The notes under the pieces were generated by a model. That model had not been told where the DNA came from. It searched no databases and saw only the letters and a list, made by a program, of their open reading frames with translations. Below, one piece after another: positions 1 to 8,812 of a stretch of DNA of 22,802 nt (positions are counted from its first letter, which is position 1; the number at the start of each line of letters is the position of its first letter). The stretch is from Nemertoderma westbladi (Eukaryota > Xenacoelomorpha > Nemertodermatida > Nemertodermatidae), in NCBI GenBank assembly GCA_032718475.1, contig JAUCBJ010001876.1, positions 1-22,802 on the forward strand. Direction: 5' to 3'. The translations under genes were made by a program, and so were the position numbers.

Positions 1-2
1 CG

Positions 3-856
3 GATGACCTCCTATTTTACGGCGATTCCCGTGAAGCCATCCAGGCTGGGCTCAACGCAGTGGCCGAATGGTCTGCAGAAAATGGTCTAGATGTCAACTT
101 GTCCAAAACCAAAGTGATGAAGTTTCGACGTGGAGGGCGACTTAGCAAAGAAGATAAATTTACATTTAATGGACAACCACTGGAATTAGTAAACTCATAT
201 AAATATCTTGGGGTAACTCTTCAAACAAAGTTATCTTTTACAAAGCACATCACCTGTATAACATGTAAAGCGATATCAGTAATCCAATCAATCAACAAAC
301 CATATCTCCTTTCTCTATCCTGTGCAATAAAACTGTTTAAATTGAAAATTGTTCCCGTGGTTATATACAGCTTACGTGAAATTTGGCCTTTCATAACTGC
401 AACTAACTTGGAATTTATGGATAAAATCAAATCAACCTATCTTAAGAAAGTTCTAGGTCTCAATAAGTCCACAAGGAACCGGCTAGTGCTCGCATTATGC
501 AACGAACGCACCCTCATTTGCGATATCGTTTCACAGCTTCATCTCACTGCCACCCCCGAGTTCATTCTATATACTAATAGAGTCGATATTAAGCATCAAG
601 AAATTCCCCCGCGTTTTGGTCTTGCATTGGGTTTAGCAACATAAACTGGTGCAACTCCAACAACCTGAATCGACATGTTACAACTAGATACAGTGTTCAT
701 GGTTTCCACCACCGGATTTGTCAGAACAAGCAATTCCACCAATCAAACTCATCCTGTATCTGTACACTGTGCGGCCAAGAGGAGGCCTCCCTGTACCATT
801 TATTACGTTGCCCTGGCAACCAGCACTCACTTACTAAATGGGATGCCTTAGAATAA
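3..856 (+). pseudogene. 3' end of a non-LTR retrotransposon (LINE) ORF2: end of RT plus C-terminal zinc knuckle, frameshifted
   Basis: The reading frame is open from the left edge (base 3) to a TAA at 642-644. It starts with DDLLFYGDS, which is the catalytic Asp pair of RT motif C cut by the window edge. Next come a NLSKTKVMKF block and YKYLGVTL, the usual palm/thumb motifs of LINE reverse transcriptases. In another frame, upstream from about 630 through 704-856, the protein continues to CICTLCGQEEASLYHLLRCP, a C-x2-C...H-x4-C zinc knuckle typical of the C-terminus of many LINE ORF2 proteins, and ends at TAA 854-856. One frameshift near 600-640 therefore separates RT from knuckle, so this copy is dead. 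The clade (R1/I/Jockey-like) cannot be fixed from this fragment. The 5' part lies outside the window. Confidence 0.85.
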
Positions 857-2650
857 CCAGCTGATTATAGCAAGGCGAGGTGGTATCCCCACTATTTTAT
901 TTTACCGTTTTAACTCTTATAACTCTACATATTTTATACGTCAGTATGGATTTTACTTATCGTGCTTATAATTATATTATTAATTTTAATGTTTTACTGT
1001 ACTGTTGCCACATCCGGCGTAATAAAAAAATATATAGGCATATTACATTAATACAAATTAAGTCAAAATACGTCGGATTTAGAAAGTTTTTACGTGGTAC
1101 TATAAATTGCTACCTTACAGTGAAATAATCCTTAGGGCCAGACGAAAATACGGGCCATTTTTTCTCAGCGAGTCATTCCTATGAAAAAAAATATTTGTAT
1201 CTGAAAAGCCCAATTTGTTTCTCACTAAAATTTCTAGAAAACAGAACAAAAGTGCATCTTTCGACTACTTCCTATCACTAGATTTGTGGTAGAAATTGCA
1301 AAATCAATCGACCGACAGCTGCTTGTGTTATTAGTTCAAGACCTGATCTGATGGCAGGGAAATAATAAAACATTAAAGTGCTAATTATGAACAATGGAGA
1401 ATTTAATTTTATTTATTTGTGGGGAATTATTTGTAGTTACGTACTTAAAACTTTCTAGAACAACTAAATAATTACGTTTTGACATGCCTGCATGAAATAC
1501 TGTACATCGTAAATCAAGGTCGTTAATGTACGGCCTGAAGATGGTAGTGCGAAATTAATTTTTTTCACCGGAAACGAGTTTTATTAATATAGGCTCTAAT
1601 AGATGAAAAAAAAAGGATAAATTTGTTGTAGATAAAATAGTTGTTGGTAAAAATAAACGTGTCAGAAATAACTTATTGTCACTACTGTAATTTCATTTAA
1701 CCAAAATTCAGATGTTCTGGCCTCGTGTATTAAATTTTGCATTCGATGGAATTTTAGATGCAATTCCTGCAAAACCTAAAACTCTCGGAAAGCATAATTG
1801 AATTTGGGTAAATTAAAATTAGTGACAAAAAGTACTTATTTCCTTTTATTTCCATTTATTTATTTACTTCTCTTATCGAAGAACATTACTTTCTCAGCAA
1901 GTCCAAATATAGATCAGAAATATTATATCTTTGCACTAAGCCCCACACTTTTGGTGTGTTATATTTCTCAGCAAGTCCAGTATAGATAAGAACCCTGCGA
2001 AACCTACCATACAGCAAATAAATAACACATTTCCAAGAACCGATCAAAATTGATTTGCTGTTTGATAGAAGGGCTTTCATAAAAGGTGATATCGGTTTTC
2101 AACATTGAATTATTTTTTGACCTCAAAAAGCTCTTTTCAACACATAATATATTGCTTATATTTATGCCTCTCTGTATAAAACAACCTTTTTATCAGTTTG
2201 TCGATTTTGACTTTTTTCATCACTAAATTCCCTACTACTTTTTTATTTTTTACTCAATTTCCATTAAACATATACAAAATGTTTACCATCTTTACGGCTA
2301 CAATCGTGAATATTGGTTTGTAAAACATGGCCATTTGGATCTTCTAGAACCAATTTTGTAACTGCTACACTTTGTCTATCACAAAATAGTACTTAGTACT
2401 TATTTACACACAGTCATCCAACGAAAATACTTTATATTTCATTCGCAATATTTTCACAATTTCAGTTGATTTTAGCAGCTTTTTCTTTTGAAAGGGTTTG
2501 CGGAAAAATATCAATTTTCGGGCCATTTTTGGAAATTACTAAAATGTGCCTTAGGGCCTCCAGAGGCTTAATCCAGCACTGCCTAAACTGTTGCTGAATA
2601 TATTAAATACCAACAACATTGATGATATTATAACAGTACCTGAATGAGAT
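857..2650. other. AT-rich non-coding stretch, no gene recognised
   Basis: Short open frames here (for example 880-1128 and 1798-1989) have low-complexity, hydrophobic AT-driven translations with no recognisable motif. The first bases may be the 3' UTR of the LINE that ends at 856. The only repeat noted is a short direct repeat: TTTCTCAGCAAGTCCA occurs at 1890-1905 and again at 1964-1979, each followed by a similar TATAGAT tract. Confidence 0.6.
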
Positions 2651-2739
2651 CCAGCTATTATCTAAGATAATAATTTAGGCTTGTTAACCAACCAACAACA
2701 CATACAGTATACGTAAGCAATATATAAAAAATCAGTTTT

Positions 2740-3350
2740 ACACATTTTAAAGGCATTATTATGGTATGTATAAGCAAAAATTGTTTATTGAAAATTGAAT
2801 AATTGTTTTCCTCAATGTTACTATAACATAAAAAGTCAAAATCAGAGGACACAATGAGTGATTTCAACGGACAATAAAAATTATTAGCTAGAAATTTCAA
2901 AACTGGTTCCGACATCATACTTGCTTCTGTAAATATTTTGTAGTATCTAGTTCTTATTACTATTTGTATAGATAATGTTCCAGAACAGGTCAGCTAATTG
3001 TTTTTAATAAAATTATGTTATAGAACAAATATTTTTTGTTCTAGAACATTTTTTAGAAAAAATCTGGATTCTATTTAAAACGCATGGAATCGTTTTATAA
3101 CGTGTTTAAAAATTAAAATCAATAAAAAATTTCCAAAATTTTTGTATTGTATTTTAAATAGAACCCAGATTTTTTCTAAAAATGTTCTAGAACAAACAAT
3201 AATTGTTCTAGAACATCATTTAAAAAAATTAATAGCTAACGTGTTCTGGAACAATAAATAAAAAATAAAACAAATATGAGTCCAGAAAATGATATATTAA
3301 AATTTTCAATTTTGGCTTATACATACCATAGTAATGCCCATTTTAAAAAC
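2740..3350. repeat. Outer imperfect inverted repeat flanking the 2976-3253 element
   Basis: ATGGTATGTATAAGC at about 2761-2775 is matched on the opposite strand by GCTTATACATACCAT at about 3316-3330. Extra matches on both sides cover a TTTTAAA block and a TTGAAAATT block, giving arms of about 45-60 bp. The distance from the inner element is unequal (about 190 bp on the left, about 50 bp on the right). The inner element may therefore have inserted asymmetrically into an older foldback, or the inner region may have been rearranged. Confidence 0.55.
2976..3253. mobile_element. Foldback/MITE-like element with long terminal inverted repeats and repeated GTTCTAGAAC palindromes
   Basis: The left arm starts TGTTCCAGAACAGGTCAGCT (2976). 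The right end, read on the minus strand, starts TGTTCCAGAACACGTTAGCT (3253). Homology between the arms continues inward for roughly 100 bp: both contain TTTAGAAAAAATCTGG followed by TTCTATTTAAAA. ATAA lies directly outside both ends and could be a 4-bp target site duplication, although in AT-rich DNA this may be chance. Each arm carries two GTTCTAGAAC-type palindromes 21 bp apart (3017 and 3038; 3184 and 3205). No coding capacity was found, so it would be non-autonomous. Confidence 0.75.
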
Positions 3351-4395
3351 ATACTATCAATAGCTAGTAAATAATTCACAAGCTCCATAAAAACACCATA
3401 ATAGCTACCATAACTAATAATGTTAACAAAAAAAAGTAAAATTTTTTTATTTTCAAAAAAATACTAGCTACCATAATATAATGATATCTTTTAAGGTTCT
3501 AGAACATTCACCATTATATAGTACAGTACAGTCCCTATCTCATTCTAGATACCGTTTCTCAAACTGGGTACCTTCTTTCTTACCTCACTCTTACTAACTC
3601 ACACCATGTCTGGTTTACTCAAACCCAACTCTAACTCGCGTAACCCCCCACTGTGCACTGTGTAGCATTCATACAACAAGCTGTCTGTGTATAATGACCC
3701 ACTCGCTTCTGTTATACTCTGCCTACTGGTACTTGATGGTCTCCTGCTGTTACTGTATAAATATTCCCGTAACTTGATTCCCCAACTTGATTTGTTTGTG
3801 TGTAATTAACTCCGGTAGACAGCGAGAATTAACTTGCAGACTCAGTGACTCAATTTATTTTTAAATTTCAGAATAAAAAAATTATATGCTAAATTATTAA
3901 ACTGAAGATGTATTAATTTTTATTACATTTATTAAGTATGTATGACTCATACAAGGTGTACTACTGTAAATAACGTTATTTAGTACACCTTGGACTAATA
4001 ACATATTAATGTTATTTTACTTTAAAATATAACCGTATAATATAACCAACCAATTTTATAACTTTATTTTAATGTCGTGCATATTTCGCTAATGTTTCTA
4101 ATGTTTAACTTTAATGTTTTACTAGTGTTTAATTCTCTATTCGCAATATATCCGGGTGTGGGTATACCGGACAAAGGGGCCAGAGGAAACCTCTGTAATT
4201 ATAGACAGGGCCATATTTACGGGAGGGGGGGGGGGGGGTGTTGCGAGGTCCCCTATGTACTAATAATTCTTAATTAACCATTAGATTTTTAAACTGATAT
4301 GTCTTGTAAGGCACCAATTGACATCAAACAGACAGACAACAGAGCACCAATTTCCCCCAACAATACTAGAAAGGCATTTCCTAAAGGAAATGCAA
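3351..4395. other. Gene-free stretch with a perfect hairpin and a 14-G tract
   Basis: No coding region is supported. A further GTTCTAGAAC palindrome lies at 3497-3506. A hairpin at 3952-3992 has perfect 12-bp arms (CAAGGTGTACTA / TAGTACACCTTG) around a perfect AAATAACGTTATTT palindrome (3968-3981). A run of 14 G occupies 4225-4238. A perfect 9-bp-arm palindrome, GCATTTCCT-AA-AGGAAATGC, lies at 4373-4392, directly outside the next element. The small open frame at 4077-4277 runs through the G tract and is not considered a gene. Confidence 0.6.
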
Positions 4396-5629
4396 CCACG
4401 AAGCTAAGGAAAATTAAACAAACGGCCACAATTTGGTTCGTTGCTTAGCCTAGTTTAGTAGCATTTGCCAATAAATAACTTCTATTCCCATGGAAACTAG
4501 AGTTCTCTGGAACTGTTGGTTTTACCTTTGAAAAAAGATTCAGTCCAGATTGTTTTTCAGATAACACATCGAGTTTCAGAAAATATTGTAGTTTATGTCC
4601 AAATTACAGATTTTCTATCAAAATGCATCTGTTTGCAGTGGTTGTCATGGAAACTGAAAAATAGAACAATGTAATTCGGATGCAGAATAAGTCATATAGT
4701 GGGGGTAGGTGTTGGTCCCAAGTCATAATACTATTAAATTGTGCTTCAAATTATCATTTTATTAATTTTAACATCTGTTTACTCTTGTTGCTATGGTAAA
4801 TGGATTTTCTAATTAACTTCGAACGGCTTGTATATGGACCTTATAGATGAGTTACAAAACCCCAAGTTTATATATATTACAGTTTTGCTAGAAATAGAGT
4901 TATCAATATAGACTTGAATGATATAGAGTTTAATAAACTACAGTTACCATGGTAACTAAATTTCTGGAATGATTTAAGTTTCACTAAAAGTTCCAACTAG
5001 TGGTGCAGATAACACATACCCAGTTTTGTAAAATTTTATCGCGAAGTCTATGTCCAAATGAATAATTTTTGTATAAAAACATCTGTTTTCGGCTGTTGTC
5101 ATGGTAACTGAAAAATAGAACAATGTAATTCGGATGCAGAATAAGTTATATAGTGGGGGTAGGGGTTGGTCTCAAGTCATAACACCTTGCCCTTAGGCCT
5201 CAAATTATCATTTTATAAATTTTAACATCTGTTTATCCCGGTTGCCAACGTAACTGGATTTTCTATTTAGCCTCAATCGGATCTGCTATGGACCTTATAG
5301 TTGTGTTGCAGAAACCCCAAGTTTAAATCTATTATAGTTTTCCTACAAATAGAGTTATAGATATTGACTTGAAATACATAGACTTTTTTCTGAAGTCCGT
5401 TGCCATGGAAACCAGATTTTTCCTGGATATGAGACCCGGCCCAAAAGATGCGCCTCGCCGAGTAGTATATACATGCAAAATTTCAGGGTACTTTTAAAGG
5501 CTAGTTTTTTCGCCGATCAAAAAACCCCAAATCTGCCTCACACAAGTAAAATAGCCCACTATGAATAGACCATCTCAGCTAAGGAAAATCTTTCTTAGCG
5601 AAAGTAGTTGATTTTCCTTAGCTTCGTGG
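4396..5629. mobile_element. TIR-bounded non-autonomous element (about 1.23 kb) with internal X-box-like tandem repeats
   Basis: A perfect 19-bp terminal inverted repeat bounds the element: CCACGAAGCTAAGGAAAAT at 4396-4414 and its reverse complement at 5611-5629. The right end also has a subterminal hairpin: AGCTAAGGAAAATC (5577-5590) pairs with GATTTTCCTTAGCT (5610-5623) across a 19-nt loop, so the terminal motif occurs three times. No target site duplication is clear. No long reading frame lies inside, so the element would need transposase supplied in trans. The interior is a decayed tandem array, described in the next entry. The superfamily is not recognised. Confidence 0.7.
4484..5412 (+). 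repeat. Tandem array of ~150-bp units, each starting with an RFX X-box-like 14-mer (three-unit period 454 bp)
   Basis: Seven units start with relatives of GTTGCCATGGAAAC at 4484, 4641, 4787, 4943, 5095, 5241 and 5399, spaced 157, 146, 156, 152, 146 and 158 bp. Five of the seven 14-mers (4484, 4641, 4943, 5095, 5399) fit the published X-box consensus RYYNYYATRRNRAC. The one at 4787 ends in A instead of C, and the one at 5241 is degenerate at its centre. Flanking sequence shows a higher-order unit of three: TAGAACAATGTAATTCGG at 4662 recurs 454 bp later at 5116, and CTATGG- and ATGGACCTTATAG-type blocks recur at the same distance. CATCTGTTT also precedes several boxes by a few bases. Confidence 0.8.
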
Positions 5630-5954
5630 ACAAACAGACCGAGCCAGTGTGGTTTAGTTAACAACATACATTTAGTAAAGCCCCCAAAGGAACTGCGTCA
5701 TTGACATGTCTTTTATGAGCCACACCGCAAACCGGCCTGCCCTGCTATGTAATTCGACCCATTAACTCAAAAGCCCAAGCAGCAGACAGAGGCCCCTTCC
5801 CCATGTGGTGCCTCACTCAACCAGAGTAATTATCCATCCCGTACAGGAAGAGTAATGCTGAGTATGACACAGTTGGAAGTCAACCTATCTCAAACCATGG
5901 CACCCGACTCTAGTTTGAGTTAGTACTAGCTAGTACTGTAGTACCAATTAAATT
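5630..5954. other. Non-coding stretch between two repeats, nothing recognised
   Basis: No reading frame, RNA gene or clear repeat was found. The composition is more GC-balanced than further left, and short CTAGTACT-type repeats occur near 5925-5942. Confidence 0.5.
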
Positions 5955-6170
5955 TGGTCCTGGACAATTCGTTCCCAGATAATTCGGTCCCGGACAATTC
6001 GGTCCCATTAATATGCATGTTTTGGGACCGAATTGTCCTAGTCAGTATCCGGACAATTCGGTCCTAAAACACAAAATTAATGGGACTGAATTGTCCGGGA
6101 CCGAATTGTCCGGGACCGAATTGTCCGGGACCGAATTGTCCGGACCGAATTGTCCGGGACCGAATTGTCC
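5955..6170. repeat. Cluster of a 15-bp unit (GGGACCGAATTGTCC) in both orientations with a nested 105-bp hairpin
   Basis: The unit occurs in one orientation near 5962, 5977, 5992 and 6051. In the opposite orientation it occurs at 6024, 6082, 6097, 6112, 6127, 6142 (one base short) and 6156; the last six run head to tail with a 15-bp period. Bases 5992-6096 fold as two nested stems: 5992-6012 with 6076-6096 (including an ATTAAT extension), and 6019-6038 with 6051-6070. The in-frame GTELS peptide repeat read through this block (6013-6258) is a consequence of the 15-bp period and is not taken as a gene. Confidence 0.85.
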
Positions 6171-6456
6171 TGCTTCCGCGGAAATCTTCCCTATTACTTT
6201 TTCTATACTAGAAAGTAGTTATATGTTCATCACATATGGAAGAGACCTACGCCCATAATTTTATGGTTCTTTTACGTATTCTTAAAACATTTTTCACAAT
6301 TATTATCAATGATTGGTAACTATTATAATATCACAACTATGTAACTATTATACTATTATACCTATGTGATATACAGTAGCATAACAGTTTTGTAACCTAT
6401 GAATATGATGATTACTTTTAAAGTAATTACTTTCCTTATCCAATAGCTTATTGATA

Positions 6457-7815
6457 ATGTACTCTTCTAATGAGAGCGATGATGAACAATTCGAGCGAAA
6501 ACGATACCACCCCGGCGATGAAAGTGAAGGGTCTGATTGGCAATGGCTCCTCCCACAAGAACTCCTTCTCCATTTGTTTAGGTTCCTACCAGAACGCGAT
6601 CGTTTGTCTGCTGGCGAAACCTGTCGTCGATGGAATGAGATCCAGAGAGACGCAAGTCTTTGGAGAAGGAGAACATTTACCTTCAATGGTGAACAACAGA
6701 ACGATTGGAATGAAATAGAAGTATTACGGCAATACGGACGCCATATGAAAAATGTAACAATATATGGCGGCTTTGATATACCAATTAATGATACCAAGTT
6801 GATAACTGACATCATTCAAGCAATGACCCTTCTCACGGAATCACAATTAACAGAATTCAATTTACGCGGAAGATACTTTGATATTAACCCTGACAGTATC
6901 ATGTTCTATCACCATCTGAATGAATTTATTGATTCACTGAAAGTTCTAGAAAAACTAACTTTAAATTATATCCATATAAAACCTCTAAGTGAAGCCGACC
7001 GACTCATAAGGAGTCTCGTCAGAAACAACCACAGCTCTCTTAAAAACCTCGATATGTTTGGATTAATTGATTCTTCTGCCGCTTCCACAGAAAGTCCATT
7101 CTCATCTGCTATGGGACCGCTCAGCACTCTAAGGAAGTTGACAAACTTGAGTATACCCTACAGTTATCTAAATCGGGATTTGTTGCAGAGACTTCTCACT
7201 CACTGTCCTCCTCTCATTCTCTTAAGATTGGAGTTGTGGATATATGCACCAGAATCAGCTGATATTGAACCTCTCGCATATGATAGCAACAACAGCCCAT
7301 GGAGAATGGCCAACCCCGAGCTCTCAGTTCATATGGATTTGAATTTCAGCGGCATAGTTCACTTCGAATCGGTTATTCGATTGATAAAAGGGCGTCCTCC
7401 TCTGACAACGTTGAGTTTGGAGGCCCACATGGAAACAGTCGAGGATGTATCGAGTCTAATGCGATATCTGCGCTATAATTTCATGAACTGTCTAGAAGAT
7501 TTGAAATTCTACTGCAGTGTGGAACGGGAGGGCGAAGAAATCCGAGCAGACTTTGTTTCTCTGGTCAGAGATTGTAGGAAGTTAAGAAGCATAGAAGTTA
7601 TTGGACCAATACCAATACCTTTACAAACACGAGTTATATCGGATATTTGCGATCTTAAGTTTAATAAACAAAGTATCCCAGAACTAAAGAAGTGTCGCAT
7701 CTATTTCGATGATATGGATAATGGATTCGCATTAGGTGTACTAAATGCTCAGTGGAAGGACAAGATCCAAGTGATTGATTTTGAAACCTATTATAAGGTG
7801 ATAATTATTATTTAA
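6457..7815 (+). CDS. F-box/leucine-rich protein, FBXO39/FBXO33-like, single exon
   Basis: An uninterrupted 452-residue frame with the first ATG at 6457 (the frame is also open over a preceding TTG at 6451). The N-terminus is acidic (SSNESDDEQ). A typical F-box occupies residues ~30-70: LLPQELLLHLFRFLPERDRL, then a conserved C-RRW and SLWRRRTFTF. The LW-R-RT-TF tail resembles that of FBXO39/FBXO33, from memory. The remainder shows irregular leucine-rich spacing (for example LEKLTLNYIHI, LRKLTNLSIPYSYL, CRKLRSIEV), as in F-box substrate adaptors. The family's known role is to bind Skp1 through the F-box in an SCF (Skp1-Cul1-F-box) ubiquitin ligase and present substrates through the C-terminal repeats; this protein's substrate is unknown. 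The absence of introns allows a retrocopy, but the frame is intact and has no obvious poly-A tail. It is the best-supported host gene here. Confidence 0.85.
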   Translation: MYSSNESDDEQFERKRYHPGDESEGSDWQWLLPQELLLHLFRFLPERDRLSAGETCRRWNEIQRDASLWRRRTFTFNGEQQNDWNEIEVLRQYGRHMKNVTIYGGFDIPINDTKLITDIIQAMTLLTESQLTEFNLRGRYFDINPDSIMFYHHLNEFIDSLKVLEKLTLNYIHIKPLSEADRLIRSLVRNNHSSLKNLDMFGLIDSSAASTESPFSSAMGPLSTLRKLTNLSIPYSYLNRDLLQRLLTHCPPLILLRLELWIYAPESADIEPLAYDSNNSPWRMANPELSVHMDLNFSGIVHFESVIRLIKGRPPLTTLSLEAHMETVEDVSSLMRYLRYNFMNCLEDLKFYCSVEREGEEIRADFVSLVRDCRKLRSIEVIGPIPIPLQTRVISDICDLKFNKQSIPELKKCRIYFDDMDNGFALGVLNAQWKDKIQVIDFETYYKVIIII

Positions 7816-7930
7816 TGATGGATTTGTTCTAAGAAGGTTAAGAAGCTGGGGGGAGTTGAAAGTAGCTTGTCTTTGGATAACTATAAAATTCGACATTATA
7901 TAATAACATACAAACATATTTGAGATCGTT

Positions 7931-8190
7931 GAGGGTTCAAATGTTACCAATATTTATTTTAAGTAATAATATGTACCAAAATTATCCTTTTAAGTATATC
8001 CAACCCATCTGTATCGAATGTATCGGTGATTCCAAATCTAAAATCAGTTTTTCCATATCTGAGGGTTTAAAGATTACTAATATTTATTTTATGTAATAAT
8101 ATGTACCAAAATTATCCTTTTAAGTATATCCATCCCATCTGAATCGAATGTATTGGTTATTCCAAATCTAAAGTCAGTTTTTCCATATCT
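7931..8190. repeat. Perfectly abutting tandem duplication, 2 x 130 bp
   Basis: Copy 1 (7931-8060) and copy 2 (8061-8190) both start GAGGGTT and end TTTTTCCATATCT. They share long blocks such as TATGTACCAAAATTATCC and differ at scattered positions. The tandem begins about 115 bp after the F-box stop codon, so it may lie in that gene's 3' UTR or just beyond it. No coding potential was seen. Confidence 0.85.
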
Positions 8191-8812
8191 TGTTTCGTTC
8201 ACGAGATATCATGTGTGAAGTACAAGTAGTCTCTAATGTCGCGATATAAATATAAATCGCAAAATTGTACTTTCCCATGAGTGATTTTATCGCAATGAGC
8301 AAGTCTTGTCAGTGGATCCATTTTGCTAAGCATTTCCAACCCACAAAGTTTGGGGGAGCCGATTTACCAAGTTGGCCATCAAGGTATCCAATAGGGCATA
8401 CCAGCAAAGGTATGATGCAATAGGGCTAGTCTGGCAGTGGACTATCAATCCACCTCGGTGGGCAGAGAGAGGCTAGCAGAGGCCAAATTGAGGCAAGGCA
8501 ATTGAGGCAATTGAGGTGTGATAAAGTAGCCTTCAAGGTAGCATTAAGGTAGCATTAATCAGTCAGTCGATTGATAGTAAGACATGTGATGGGATCCCGT
8601 TTGTCCTGAGATCCCGACCGTTTGACTTCTGTATGTTCCACACGTGTGTGCTGGCTAATGGTTGACTGGTGGTTGGACTGACTGACTTGGCCGTAGGCCA
8701 GTGAAATGAAAGAGTTTGTTTGGTGAAATTTAGTGTTATGCAAAGGGCCACACTATTTAAGTAAGTGTGAGGAATTCCTGAGGAAAAACCTCAAAGACAG
8801 TCGTAGTGTCAC
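8191..8812. other. Non-coding stretch upstream of the Bel/Pao remnant
   Basis: No gene is recognised. This could include decayed gag or 5' sequence of the Bel/Pao element that follows, but I see no gag motif and no long terminal repeat partner downstream. Local simple repetition (GAGGCAATTGAGG-like) occurs near 8485-8518. The open frames at 8555-8751 on the minus strand have no recognisable content. Confidence 0.45.

Noticed and set aside
880-1128. 82-codon plus-strand frame as a small membrane protein
   Set aside because: The hydrophobic, Tyr/Ile-rich translation is what AT-rich non-coding DNA gives; no supporting motif or start context.
6013-6258. 81-codon frame with GTELSGTELS peptide repeats
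   Set aside because: It is the translation of the 15-bp DNA repeat and continues into unrelated sequence; the structure is explained by inverted DNA units.
8740-8775. TATA-like CTATTTAAG as the LTR promoter of the Bel/Pao remnant
   Set aside because: No matching LTR copy downstream and no primer-binding site recognised, so the motif alone is not enough.
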